Translations under genes and position numbers: made by a program | The notes under the pieces: generated by a model | The model's input: only the letters and a program-made list of their open reading frames with translations | The model's database searches: none | Told to the model about the DNA's origin: nothing | Shown: positions 23,427 through 32,269 of the stretch, piece after piece | Layout of the letters: every line of letters begins with the position of its first letter | How positions within the stretch are numbered: position 1 is the stretch's first letter | Assembly: GCA_913058215.1 (NCBI GenBank) | Contig: CAJXQE010000032.1 | Span: forward strand, 1 to 34,229 | From: an uncultured Verrucomicrobiales bacterium | GTDB taxonomy: Bacteria > Verrucomicrobiota > Verrucomicrobiia > Verrucomicrobiales > DEV007 | Length of the DNA: 34,229 nucleotides | Direction: 5' to 3'

Positions 23427-24926
23427 TTAGGCAATCTTGACTTGCTTGAGATAGGAGGATTTTCTTTCGACCTCTTCGTCGGTAAGAACGCCCTCACCTT
23501 TGTATTCGATCCCTACATCTTTACGAATTCCGGAGGTCTCGTCATAAACCTGGGCCCGAACCCGCTGATTCTCATCATAGCTGTAAGTCACTGTAACTGG
23601 ACAACCTGCAGGCCTCCCGGGTGGAACTTCCAGCGAGATTTTTCCGATCACATCCACATATTTCGGATTGAGATCCTCCCCTTGAGTAATTTCCACCTCA
23701 ATCAACTCCTCGTTGTTCTCAGAGGTCACATAAATTTGTGACATTTCGCAGGGGATGGGAGTATTCTTGGGAATCACGACGGAATTCCTTACTTTTGCTT
23801 CACCGGTTGTGGCATCTTCAATGATTGCGAGGGTGCCGTAACTGTGATTGCAAACTTCAGACACCCGGCGAGCCTTTTGAGCGAACAGCGCAGCTCCGAG
23901 GGCAACGCACTCATCGACATTTCCGCAGGAGATCGGTGCCATTCCAAATTGCTCCTCAAGCATATCCTGAACTTTAGGAATACGGGTGCTGCCCCCCACA
24001 AGCACAACGTGATCAATATCCTGAGGCAAAAGAGCCAGATGATCCAGGGCCTGCTCAACCAGCATGACGGTTCGCGTCAGGAGCCGTTTGATGGCGTCTT
24101 CAAATACTTCCCGGGAAAGCTCGATTTTCGCCAGTCCGTCTCTCTCATTGCCGACGGTTTCTGAAACGACATTCAGTTTGGAGAGCATTTTCTTCGTATC
24201 TTCGCATTTTGAGAGAAGTCTCTTCCGTTGCCGCTCATTGAGAATCAATTCTTTACCGGATTGCGAACGATAGCGGTCAGAGATGATTTCAATCAAGGAC
24301 TCATCGAAATCTGATCCTCCGAGGTGCCGGGCACCTTCGCTGAGAAGAATGTCAATTCGATCGTCCTCAATCTCCAGAATCGTAATATCGAGAGTTCCTC
24401 CTCCCAGGTCGTAAACAAGTACGCGACCATCGATATTCTGGGTGTGAGCGTAGAAAAGAGCCGCTGCAGTGGGTTCGTTGACGATGCGGGAAACCTCGAG
24501 GCCTGCCATCTTCCCGGCGGTTACAGTTGCTCTCCGGGCGAGCTCGTTAAAATTTGCCGGCACCGTGATCACTACATTCTGGATCTCGCCAATCAATTTG
24601 CTGCAATCATTCTTCAGCTTGGACAGGATCATGGCCGAAATCTCAGTTGGGGTCCATATCTGACCGTCCAGTTCAACGATGAACGAAGGGTCGTCCATTT
24701 TCTTCTTAATGTGTTGAATCGTCCTCGTTGGATCGCCCCCGTCTTTCGCCGCCGATCCGATCAGCTTTACCCCTTCGAATTGGTCAAAAAAGACAACGGA
24801 CGGCGTGAGCCTTTCACCATCAATATTAGGCACGATCTCCGGGTTTCCGTCTTGACGGATATGAGCCAGTGCTGAGGTACTTGTCCCCAAATCGATTCCT
24901 ACGTAACGAGCGTCTCCTGATGCCAT
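23427..24926 (-). CDS. Short Hsp70-family chaperone without helical lid
   Basis: A cytoplasmic ATP-driven chaperone of the DnaK superfamily, 499 residues against about 640 for DnaK. The ATPase domain is complete: phosphate-1 loop VGIDLGTSTS (9-18), phosphate-2 DLGGGTLD (173-180) and adenosine motif VGGSTRIPKV (310-319). Lys residues at 74-76 fit the catalytic lysine region. The usual LLLDVTPLSLGIE linker is replaced by NHSYGTLAIIED. A short beta substrate-binding part follows (to about 475), and the alpha-helical lid is absent, so the client-holding mechanism must differ. It is the second gene after the FHA/coiled-coil/GrpE-like gene, 118 bp away, and is likely served by that protein's exchange-factor domain. 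Confidence 0.9.
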   Translation of the reverse strand: MASGDARYVGIDLGTSTSALAHIRQDGNPEIVPNIDGERLTPSVVFFDQFEGVKLIGSAAKDGGDPTRTIQHIKKKMDDPSFIVELDGQIWTPTEISAMILSKLKNDCSKLIGEIQNVVITVPANFNELARRATVTAGKMAGLEVSRIVNEPTAAALFYAHTQNIDGRVLVYDLGGGTLDITILEIEDDRIDILLSEGARHLGGSDFDESLIEIISDRYRSQSGKELILNERQRKRLLSKCEDTKKMLSKLNVVSETVGNERDGLAKIELSREVFEDAIKRLLTRTVMLVEQALDHLALLPQDIDHVVLVGGSTRIPKVQDMLEEQFGMAPISCGNVDECVALGAALFAQKARRVSEVCNHSYGTLAIIEDATTGEAKVRNSVVIPKNTPIPCEMSQIYVTSENNEELIEVEITQGEDLNPKYVDVIGKISLEVPPGRPAGCPVTVTYSYDENQRVRAQVYDETSGIRKDVGIEYKGEGVLTDEEVERKSSYLKQVKIA

Positions 24927-25044
24927 CTAAATGATCTAACTAATTTGCCTCGGTCCTGATCATCAGGGCCAAGGCAAATTTACGGGACAATGTCTGAATT
25001 ACCAGAAGTATTACAATAATGAAGAAGAATTAAGTATCAGCTTC

Positions 25045-28000
25045 CTATCCGACAATGACCTCAGCTTTTCTGATGACAACGTCTTTGCTTCCGTTTCGGT
25101 AAATGTATCCCGGACGCAAAGTTTCAACGACTTGCGATTTTCCTCCGGAACCATTGGATCCATTTGAGCTATTACCGTTGAGATAATAGGCCTTCCGTGG
25201 GTTCACTTCGTGAGTCGGCACCAGCTTGATTCTCTTCCGCTCTTCAAGCGAAAGGATTGTTCCCGGTTCCAGATCAAACTGGTTCACGGAGAATTCTTTA
25301 AGCAAATCAAGGAAGCTGCCTTTCAAAATATGGAGCTGTTCAGCAACTTTCGGATAACGCCACTTCTTATCAAATTTCACGGCAAGATCGTCAATTAAAT
25401 CAAGCTTGTTGATGAGCTTGCGGCAGAGAATTTCTTCGTTTCCATTTACTGGTCCGACGACATTGTTCCTCGCGTTTTCGCTGAAGACATCTTTTCGGCT
25501 CAGACCGTTCTCTTCACGTTTTCTTTCGACGGCGTGTTCGAGCTGTCCTTCAAGATGCTTGAGTGCCTCCACTCGTTTCTCTGCGGCTTGAATGCTTTGA
25601 GTCAGGCGTTCTTCCTGAGCAAGCGTTTCGCGGCAGCGTTTCTGAACGGTGTTCAGTTCGGAACGTGAAACGTTCAAGCCCGACTTCATTTCGTTGCGCT
25701 CGGCGAGGAGTCTATCTTTCTCAGACTTCAATTCGTCATGCTGGATTCTGAAATCGGACATCCCTTTACTGAGACCTTCGAGCTCGCTCTCGAATTCGCT
25801 CTTCTTCGCGTTAGCGTCAGTAATCGCTTCCTGCAGATCCTTCAGTTCGTCAGACCCTTTGTCGAATTCTGATCTCTCACTGCGGGCATCCTCAAGACGG
25901 AGTTTCCATTTGTCCATCTCGCGATCGAAGGCGGCTTCCCGTTTCGACTGGTTCTCTAGGAGTTCGGAAATCTCAGACCTCTTGGCAGCGATGAGCTCCT
26001 CGGCTTCGACTCTTGATTTCCTTTCAAGGAAGAAAGAGGTTTTGGTATCACTGACGACGTTCCTCGTATTGTGAAGCACGCCGGAGAAGCCTTCACGGGT
26101 GACCTTGAGCTTTTCGCCAATCTCTTCCTTATCTTTCCGGACATCGTCGAGATCGGTTTCCAAATCGTCGATTCGTTCCAATAGTTCTTCAACTTCCTCT
26201 TCCTTGCGGGTAAGATGATCTTCAAGCTCGTGTTTCTCGGTCGAAAGCTCTTCACGTCCCTGGATAGCGAAACTGAGTGCCTTCTCGGCTTCGCTGAGTT
26301 TGATGTTTTCCTCGAGTTGAAGAAAGGCCTTCTGCTCGTCTCTTTCTCTCCATGCGTTACGGAGAACCTCTGACATTCCCTCGCGAGTTAGGTCAAGATT
26401 GAACGCTAAATCGCAATTGGTGCTCCGTTCCTGATCCAGAACAGTATGAATGGATTCGATTTCCTCTTTGAGTTCATCGATTCGCTCACTCTCCTCCTCA
26501 GCAATCCTTTGCTGTTCTGCCGCGACCTTCTCATTGAGGCTGACGATAACGAGCTCATCTTTTTCAATGCGGCGGCGATTATCCATGTTCTCCAAAGCAA
26601 GTTTGGAGTGGTCTGCTTCGCTGCTCTCAATATTTCTCGTGAGTGAGGCGTTTTCCGCTTTTACTTCAGCGAGGTTGCTCTTGAAAATTTTGATCTGATC
26701 TTCAGTCTCGCTGATTTGTTTTTCGGCAGACTTGAGATTCGATTCAAGTTCCTCTTTTGTTTTCGCTTCCCCTTTCAGGCTTGCTTCCAACGCAGCAATG
26801 CGTTGCTCAGCTTTTTCTCTCAGGTCGCGCTCTTCAATCAGTGCTTCGGAATCCTTCTCTTCGCTTTCCGCTTTAAGACTGGCAACGAGGGCAACTGCGG
26901 AAGCTGCCGCTGCGGCTTTAATGGCGAGATCTTTGGAGATTGAAGATTTCTCTGCTTTCTCCGTGGCGAGGGTCGACTCGGTCGATTTGAGTTGATCCGC
27001 AAGTTTCAGGTTTTCCTGTCTCAGGTCGCTCAATTCCGTGCCGAGCTTGGAAACTTCCTTGTTGGTTTCGTCCTTCTCTGTGGCCAAAGTCGACTCCGTG
27101 GATTTGAGCTCATCCGTAAGTTTCAGGTTTTCCTGTCTCAGGTCGTTCAGTTCCGCGCTAAGTTTGTTAACTTCCTTTTCGACTTTTCCTTTCTCTGTGG
27201 TCAGAGTCGACTCGGTGGATTTGATCTCCTCCGTGAGTTTCAGGTTTTCCTGTCTCAGATCGTTCAGTTCCGTACCAAGCTTGGAAACTTCCTTGTCGAT
27301 TTCTCCTTTCGAAGAAGCAGCCAGCGCATTGATTTCGTCGTCTTTGGAATCGATATCGGCTTGAAGGTCGGCGACCTTGCTGACCTCGCCCTGGAAAAGA
27401 CGGGTCATTTCGGCAACCTGCTTCTCCATAGACGCGGCTTTGTGTGTCGCCTCATCGGCGGCTTTGACCTTCTCTTCCAGTGAGGCAACAAGCCCGGCTT
27501 GCGATTTGAGTTCCTTCTGGGCTGTATTGAGTTGCTTCTCTGAGCTTATGGCGAGTTCGCTCTGTTTTGCGATCTCTTCCTTTAAGCCGGATACGGCATC
27601 CTCCTCTTCAGCTGTCAGGCGGGAGATCTCTTCCTCTCTGATGGCCAGGTCCTTGCGGGCAGATTTCAGTTCGGTTTCAAGGGCCTCAACCGAGCTCTTT
27701 CCTTCATCTTCAAGCTTGGTCACCAAGAGCAATTTCTCCGCGATTTCTTCATCGGAAGCTTTCAGTTTGCCTTCTGCAGCGAGAACCTGTTCCCCCTTCT
27801 CTGCAATCTCCTTTTTCAGCTCCTTGATAGTATCGGACTCGCTCGAAGAGATTTCTGAGATCTCTTTCTCCTTTTTAGCCAGTTCCTGACGGACGGTGGA
27901 AAGCTCTTCCTGAAGTTCTTTGGACGTTTCTTTCTCTTTCTCACTCAGTTCGGCGATCGCCGCTTCTGAAGCGGAAAGTTCTTTCTGCGTTTTCTTCAGT

Positions 28001-29463
28001 TCCGCTTTTACTGAATCGATCTCACTCTCTTTTTTAGAAACGAGAGTCTGAATCTCCTCCGACGCGTTGCTTCCTTTCGCCTCGATTTCGCTGATCAGCT
28101 TTTCCTTGGCGGAAATTTCCTTTCGAGCTGCTTTCAGTTCGGAACCTGAAGCCTTAATCAGAGCCGCTTTTTCAGCGACTTGCTTTTTGAGAGTCTTTGT
28201 TCCTGCGCTCTCTTTTTCAAATTTCTTTTCCAGGGTAGCCAGTTTCTTCTCAATCGCGGTTTTCCCCTTGGTTGCTTCCTTGCTACCCTTTTTAGCTTCC
28301 ACAAGATCGGCGGTCAGGCCGAAAACTTTTTGTTCAAGGGTGGCGCGTTCTGATTCCAAAGACTCCTGAAGTGAGGCGACTTGAACTTGAAGCTCTTCCT
28401 CTTTCTGCTGAATCCCTTTGGTATTCGATGCCTCATCCGCAGCAAGAGACTCTTCCAGCTTTGCCAGATTTGCGGACTCCGCTTTGAGTTTTTTTGAAAT
28501 GATTGCAGCAGCGGCCTTTTCCTCTGCGAGTGATTTTTTGAGTGCCTCAGCTTCGGTAAGTGCCTTATCTTCAGCGGATTTACTCGCGGCTTCACGTTTC
28601 TTCAGCTCCTCAAGTTCTATGTCTGCCTTCCTGATCGCAGACGTATAGCCCTCCAATTTCAGAGGCATGGTGGCGGCCTTGTCTTTCTCGACTCTGAGCT
28701 CAGTCTCCAGAAGCGCGATGCGTCCGTTCAAATCATCGAGCTTCTTCTTGTCATCTTGGGAATACTTCTTCTCCTTGGTTTCCAATTTGGCTCCAAGCTT
28801 CTCCACTTTCGCAGTAACGGTGCTAACCAGACGTGTTTTGTTGCTGACTTCTTTGGACAGCTCCTCGCGAATCTTTGATTCAGCCTCGAGTTTTCTTTTC
28901 AGTTCAGCGGCGCTGTGTCGAAGTTCGGCCGCTTCTTCTCTGGCTTGGTCTCTTGCGGTCTCCAGCTGGGTCAGTTTTTGACGAAGCGAAACAAGCTGGG
29001 TGTGTTCCTTTGAATCCCCAAGAGGGCCTGTATTCGATTTTCCTTTAATCGTGTCGGGAGTGGAAAATGAGGCGATCACATCGCTCGATTTCTTTGAAGT
29101 CCGATTCCGCTTCGTAATTGCGGATCCCCTTTCGCTGAGTGCAACCACCTTAGGCAGGGTGTCAGCGTGCTCCGCCACTTTTACTTTCAAGATACCGAAC
29201 TTGATGTAATCGCCGGGCGCAATCTTGGTTGGTTCCTCCACCCGCACTCCGTTCAGAAATGTACCGTTACTTGATCCGCAATCGATCAGAGTATACTCAC
29301 CTTTCTCATCCATTCTGATCTCTGAATGGTACGCAGAAATGTAGGTTTCCTTGATTCGGAGATCATTATCGAAGCGGCGTCCAACACGATACTTGGACTT
29401 TTTCAGAACAAGCTCGAAAAGGTCGCCATCCACATTTGTGGTAATAAGGAGTTTGAGTCTCAT
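25045..29463 (-). CDS. Giant FHA - coiled-coil - GrpE-like protein
   Basis: The frame opens at 29595, but the ATG at 29463-29461 begins the FHA domain directly: 1472 residues. FHA (1-97) has the conserved GR at 28-29, the S-x-x-H set in YISAYHSEI (43-48) and SSNGTFLNG (64-72), so it should bind phosphothreonine peptides. Residues 170-1330 are almost unbroken heptad-type coiled coil, including three 39-residue near-identical repeats. Residues 1335-1472 resemble GrpE: a paired helix (LDLIDDLAVKFDKKW, LHILKGSFLDLLKEFSV), then RIKLVP, a Gly/Ser/Asn insert, and ETLRPGYIYRNGSKDVVIRKAEVIV, matching the GrpE beta-wing pattern GY-x-L-x-x-R-x-(I/L)R-x-A-x-V-x-V. The Hsp70 gene is next. Confidence 0.85.
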   Translation of the reverse strand: MRLKLLITTNVDGDLFELVLKKSKYRVGRRFDNDLRIKETYISAYHSEIRMDEKGEYTLIDCGSSNGTFLNGVRVEEPTKIAPGDYIKFGILKVKVAEHADTLPKVVALSERGSAITKRNRTSKKSSDVIASFSTPDTIKGKSNTGPLGDSKEHTQLVSLRQKLTQLETARDQAREEAAELRHSAAELKRKLEAESKIREELSKEVSNKTRLVSTVTAKVEKLGAKLETKEKKYSQDDKKKLDDLNGRIALLETELRVEKDKAATMPLKLEGYTSAIRKADIELEELKKREAASKSAEDKALTEAEALKKSLAEEKAAAAIISKKLKAESANLAKLEESLAADEASNTKGIQQKEEELQVQVASLQESLESERATLEQKVFGLTADLVEAKKGSKEATKGKTAIEKKLATLEKKFEKESAGTKTLKKQVAEKAALIKASGSELKAARKEISAKEKLISEIEAKGSNASEEIQTLVSKKESEIDSVKAELKKTQKELSASEAAIAELSEKEKETSKELQEELSTVRQELAKKEKEISEISSSESDTIKELKKEIAEKGEQVLAAEGKLKASDEEIAEKLLLVTKLEDEGKSSVEALETELKSARKDLAIREEEISRLTAEEEDAVSGLKEEIAKQSELAISSEKQLNTAQKELKSQAGLVASLEEKVKAADEATHKAASMEKQVAEMTRLFQGEVSKVADLQADIDSKDDEINALAASSKGEIDKEVSKLGTELNDLRQENLKLTEEIKSTESTLTTEKGKVEKEVNKLSAELNDLRQENLKLTDELKSTESTLATEKDETNKEVSKLGTELSDLRQENLKLADQLKSTESTLATEKAEKSSISKDLAIKAAAAASAVALVASLKAESEEKDSEALIEERDLREKAEQRIAALEASLKGEAKTKEELESNLKSAEKQISETEDQIKIFKSNLAEVKAENASLTRNIESSEADHSKLALENMDNRRRIEKDELVIVSLNEKVAAEQQRIAEEESERIDELKEEIESIHTVLDQERSTNCDLAFNLDLTREGMSEVLRNAWRERDEQKAFLQLEENIKLSEAEKALSFAIQGREELSTEKHELEDHLTRKEEEVEELLERIDDLETDLDDVRKDKEEIGEKLKVTREGFSGVLHNTRNVVSDTKTSFFLERKSRVEAEELIAAKRSEISELLENQSKREAAFDREMDKWKLRLEDARSERSEFDKGSDELKDLQEAITDANAKKSEFESELEGLSKGMSDFRIQHDELKSEKDRLLAERNEMKSGLNVSRSELNTVQKRCRETLAQEERLTQSIQAAEKRVEALKHLEGQLEHAVERKREENGLSRKDVFSENARNNVVGPVNGNEEILCRKLINKLDLIDDLAVKFDKKWRYPKVAEQLHILKGSFLDLLKEFSVNQFDLEPGTILSLEERKRIKLVPTHEVNPRKAYYLNGNSSNGSNGSGGKSQVVETLRPGYIYRNGSKDVVIRKAEVIVG
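26944..27294 (-). repeat. Three tandem 117-bp units inside the coiled-coil gene
   Basis: Three units encode 39 residues each: KEVSKLGTELNDLRQENLKL and its variants, ending in KSTEST-L-TEK. The block CAGGTTTTCCTGTCTCAG recurs at 27007, 27124 and 27241, exactly 117 bp apart. The high DNA identity points to recent tandem duplication that lengthened the rod in frame. Confidence 0.92.
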
Positions 29464-29495
29464 AGAGGTGCGATTAAAACAGATAGAGTGAGTGC

Positions 29496-29547
29496 TATAT
29501 AGGAGGGCACGGTTGTATGATAATTTAGCAGAAAAATGGTTATCATA
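29496..29547 (-). promoter_or_regulatory. Candidate promoter and operator of the FHA-GrpE/Hsp70 operon
   Basis: An inverted repeat, TATGATAA (29516-29523) and TTATCATA (29540-29547), has a 16-bp spacer. On the minus strand the half nearer the gene contains TTATCA, 16 bp before TATATA (29501-29496), a fair -35/-10 pair that would give a leader of about 25 bases before the ATG at 29463. A regulator on the dyad would cover the -35 element. No CIRCE-type heat-shock element is present. Confidence 0.4.
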
Positions 29548-29692
29548 AAGCATAAAAATTACGAAAATGTCTATCACTTCTGCGAAAATGGGCATTTTTG
29601 GCCTATTTTCGACAATTATTTGAATAAAGATGCCGGAGTTTTTTACATTTCTTGCAAATTGTTATGATTGATCCCCTATTTCTCTTAGACGA

Positions 29693-31135
29693 ATGAGATT
29701 ATACGACACGATGTCACGGGAGATCCGTGAACTGGCTCCTGGAGATGGTAAGGAGTTTCGCTTTTACTGCTGTGGGCCGACAGTCTACGGACCGGCTCAT
29801 ATTGGTAACTTTCGAACCTTTTTACTCCAGGATGTTTTCAGAAGAACTTTGGAGCTTTCCGGATTGGATACATTTCACGTCCGGAATTTGACCGATGTGG
29901 ATGACAAGACAATCCGTGATTCACAGGCCGAAGGAAAGCCCTTAAAAGAATTCACCGGATTCTGGACGGACCGCTTTCATATAGACTGCTCCGCTTTGAA
30001 TATGCTGGAGCCTCACCGGGAACCCGGCGCTGTCGATCACATTCCTCATCAGATCGAAATGATTCGAGATCTCGTTGAAAAAGGGCACGCCTATTCCAGT
30101 GAGGATGGCTCGGTGTACTATAAGGTGTCCAGTTTTGAAAAATACGGCCGCCTTTCGCGTCTGGATCAGCGCGAGCTACGTGCCGGAGCATCCAATGCTG
30201 TCGTGAATGACGAGTATGAAAAAGATCAGGTCGCTGATTTTGCTCTTTGGAAAGGAAGAAGGAAAGAGGACGGGGATAATTACTGGGACAGCCCGTGGGG
30301 CGAAGGTCGGCCCGGCTGGCACCTTGAATGTTCCGCAATGTGTCGTGAATATCTGGGCGATTCTTTCGATCTTCATTCTGGAGGAGTGGATCTAATCTTC
30401 CCTCACCATGAAAACGAGATTGCTCAAAGTGAGGCCTGCAACGGCGCGACGATGGCTGATCACTGGTTCCACCTGACGCATCTGCTCGTCGATGGTGGAA
30501 AAATGTCGAAGAGTGCTAACAATTTCTACACCCTCACTGGATTGATCGAAAAAGGATTCTCCGCCGCGGAGGTCCGGTTTGCTCTAATCTGCGCTAGTTA
30601 TCGTCAGCCTTTAAACTTTGTGGCGAAAGATGGTGATGGGAAAGAATCATTTCCTGCTCTGAACTCTGCCAGACAAGCTTTGGAGCGAATCGCCCGGTAC
30701 GAAGAGGCGCTGCGTGAAAAGGCGGGCGTTGATGGTCTGCCGGATTGGGAGCAGGTGAAGGCTTTTGAAAAAGGTGAAGTTTTCGCCGGTGCGTTTGCTG
30801 CTCTGGAGAATGATTTGAATACTCCCGAGACTCTCGGGCAGGTTTTTTCCGCGATTAAAAGGAAGAAACCTGAGGAGATGGATTCAAGAGAGGCAAAGGA
30901 TGCCTGGCAGGGGCTTCATATAACGCTTGCCGGACTCGGCCTTAAGCTGCCGGAGTTATCCAGTGCTGCAGTTCAGGACATTCCGGCAGAAGTCCGGGAA
31001 CTTGCGGAAAAGAGATCGGTGGCTAGAACAAACCGCGAATGGGAGGAGTCGGATCGACTCCGCGACGAGATTGCGGCGCTCGGTTGGGAAGTGAAAGATG
31101 GAAAGGAAGGATTTGAATTATGTCCGATAAATTAA
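29693..31135 (+). CDS. cysS: Cysteinyl-tRNA synthetase
   Basis: CysRS is a class I synthetase that charges tRNA-Cys with cysteine in the cytosol. The 480 residues match the family. The HIGH-type motif is HIGN (36-39) and the second signature is KMSKS (270-274). All four zinc ligands that select cysteine are in place with standard spacing: Cys27 in CCGPTVYG, Cys213 in GWHLECSAM, His238 and Glu242 in FPHHENE. The start ATG encodes MRLYDTMSREIREL, as usual. The gene is divergent from the FHA-GrpE gene, and its 3' end overlaps hemB by 16 bp, so the two are probably translated in a coupled way. Confidence 0.97.
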   Translation: MRLYDTMSREIRELAPGDGKEFRFYCCGPTVYGPAHIGNFRTFLLQDVFRRTLELSGLDTFHVRNLTDVDDKTIRDSQAEGKPLKEFTGFWTDRFHIDCSALNMLEPHREPGAVDHIPHQIEMIRDLVEKGHAYSSEDGSVYYKVSSFEKYGRLSRLDQRELRAGASNAVVNDEYEKDQVADFALWKGRRKEDGDNYWDSPWGEGRPGWHLECSAMCREYLGDSFDLHSGGVDLIFPHHENEIAQSEACNGATMADHWFHLTHLLVDGGKMSKSANNFYTLTGLIEKGFSAAEVRFALICASYRQPLNFVAKDGDGKESFPALNSARQALERIARYEEALREKAGVDGLPDWEQVKAFEKGEVFAGAFAALENDLNTPETLGQVFSAIKRKKPEEMDSREAKDAWQGLHITLAGLGLKLPELSSAAVQDIPAEVRELAEKRSVARTNREWEESDRLRDEIAALGWEVKDGKEGFELCPIN

Positions 31136-32115
31136 ACTTCTCCTCCCGTCCCCGGCGGAATCGGAAAAATCCCGCCGTTCGCGGACTGATTCGTGAAACC
31201 GTGCTTCAGACGGAAGATTTAATTTATCCTCTGTTCCTTCATAGTGATGATTCAGACGTCGCTCTTGAATCAATGCCAGACTGTCATCGGTGGAGTCTAC
31301 GGGGTTTGGTTGAGGAAGTTGGGAGAGCGCGTGATGTGGGAGTCAACTCCGTTGTTCTGTTTCCTGCAATCCCGGAGGAACTGAAGACTTCAAAGGCTGA
31401 GGAGTGTTACAATCCGGATGGTCTTGTGCCCGCAGCGATCCGGGTGATAAAAGAGGAATACCCGGATATTTCAGTAATTACTGATGTCGCTCTCGATCCC
31501 TACAACTCTGACGGCCATGACGGGGTCGTGGAGGTCGATTCGAAAGGGGAATTGCATGTAGTGAATGACGAGACGGTTTCGATTTTGTGTAAACAAGCTT
31601 TGTGCCATGCCGAAGCGGGAGCGGATATTGTTGCCCCCAGTGATATGATGGACGGACGGATTGCGGAAATTCGCAGATCGCTCGATCTGGGAAACTTTGA
31701 GACGGTTTCCATCATGAGTTACGCCGCAAAATATGCTTCTGCCTATTATGGGCCGTTTCGGGGTGCTCTTGATTCAGCTCCAAAGGCGGGTGACAAGAAA
31801 ACCTACCAGATGGATCCGGCAAATCATCGGGAAGCTGTTCGGGAAGCAAAACTGGACGAGGCCGAAGGGGCTGATATTCTCATGGTCAAACCGGCAGGCC
31901 CCTACCTGGATATCATCAGCAAAATTCGGGCTGAGTCGGATCTTCCTCTTGCTGCTTATCAAGTGAGTGGTGAATACCTCATGATTAAGTCTGCCTCGAA
32001 GGATGGTTGGATCGATGAATCAAAGGTCGCAATGGAATCCTTGATCGGGATCAAAAGAGCAGGGGCAGACATGATTCTGACCTATTTCGCAAAAAAAATT
32101 GCAGGGATGCTCTGA
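31120..32115 (+). CDS. hemB: Porphobilinogen synthase (5-aminolevulinate dehydratase)
   Basis: HemB joins two 5-aminolevulinate molecules to give porphobilinogen in tetrapyrrole (haem) synthesis. The 331 residues fit. The two Schiff-base lysines are Lys204 (YAAKYASAYYGPFR) and Lys257 (LMVKPAGPYLD). The metal loop reads DVALDPYNSDGHDG (122-135): aspartates stand where the zinc enzymes have cysteines (DVCLC-x-Y-x-x-x-GHCG). It is therefore of the magnesium- or potassium-dependent type. It starts 16 bp inside cysS, an overlap with no obvious biochemical link. A hairpin 32 bp beyond the stop may end the transcript. Confidence 0.97.
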   Translation: MSDKLNFSSRPRRNRKNPAVRGLIRETVLQTEDLIYPLFLHSDDSDVALESMPDCHRWSLRGLVEEVGRARDVGVNSVVLFPAIPEELKTSKAEECYNPDGLVPAAIRVIKEEYPDISVITDVALDPYNSDGHDGVVEVDSKGELHVVNDETVSILCKQALCHAEAGADIVAPSDMMDGRIAEIRRSLDLGNFETVSIMSYAAKYASAYYGPFRGALDSAPKAGDKKTYQMDPANHREAVREAKLDEAEGADILMVKPAGPYLDIISKIRAESDLPLAAYQVSGEYLMIKSASKDGWIDESKVAMESLIGIKRAGADMILTYFAKKIAGML

Positions 32116-32146
32116 ATTCAGAGTCTTCTCAGCATTGGATTATTTT

Positions 32147-32175
32147 CACAACCGTCTAATTATTAGTCGGTTGTG
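32147..32175 (+). terminator. Candidate terminator hairpin after hemB
   Basis: CACAACCG (32147-32154) pairs with CGGTTGTG (32168-32175), and CTAA/TTAG pair inside with one T-T mismatch. The following bases (TATATTGTCTT) are only partly T-rich, so termination may be weak. A perfect 14-bp palindrome, CTCTGAATTCAGAG, spans the hemB stop at 32110-32123. Confidence 0.5.
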
Positions 32176-32269
32176 TATATTGTCTTAATGCGTGGCCTCA
32201 ATCGCGTCTCAAAAGAGAGGAAATCTCTACGCTTGATAATTGTCATAATTATTGGTAATATCCGATATA

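Noticed and set aside
26944-27294. CRISPR-like array suggested by evenly spaced identical blocks.
   Set aside because: The 117-bp units are coding repeats in frame within the coiled-coil gene.
29464-29595. 44-residue N-terminal extension of the FHA protein.
   Set aside because: It runs through the likely promoter and operator; the ATG at 29463 begins exactly at the FHA fold.
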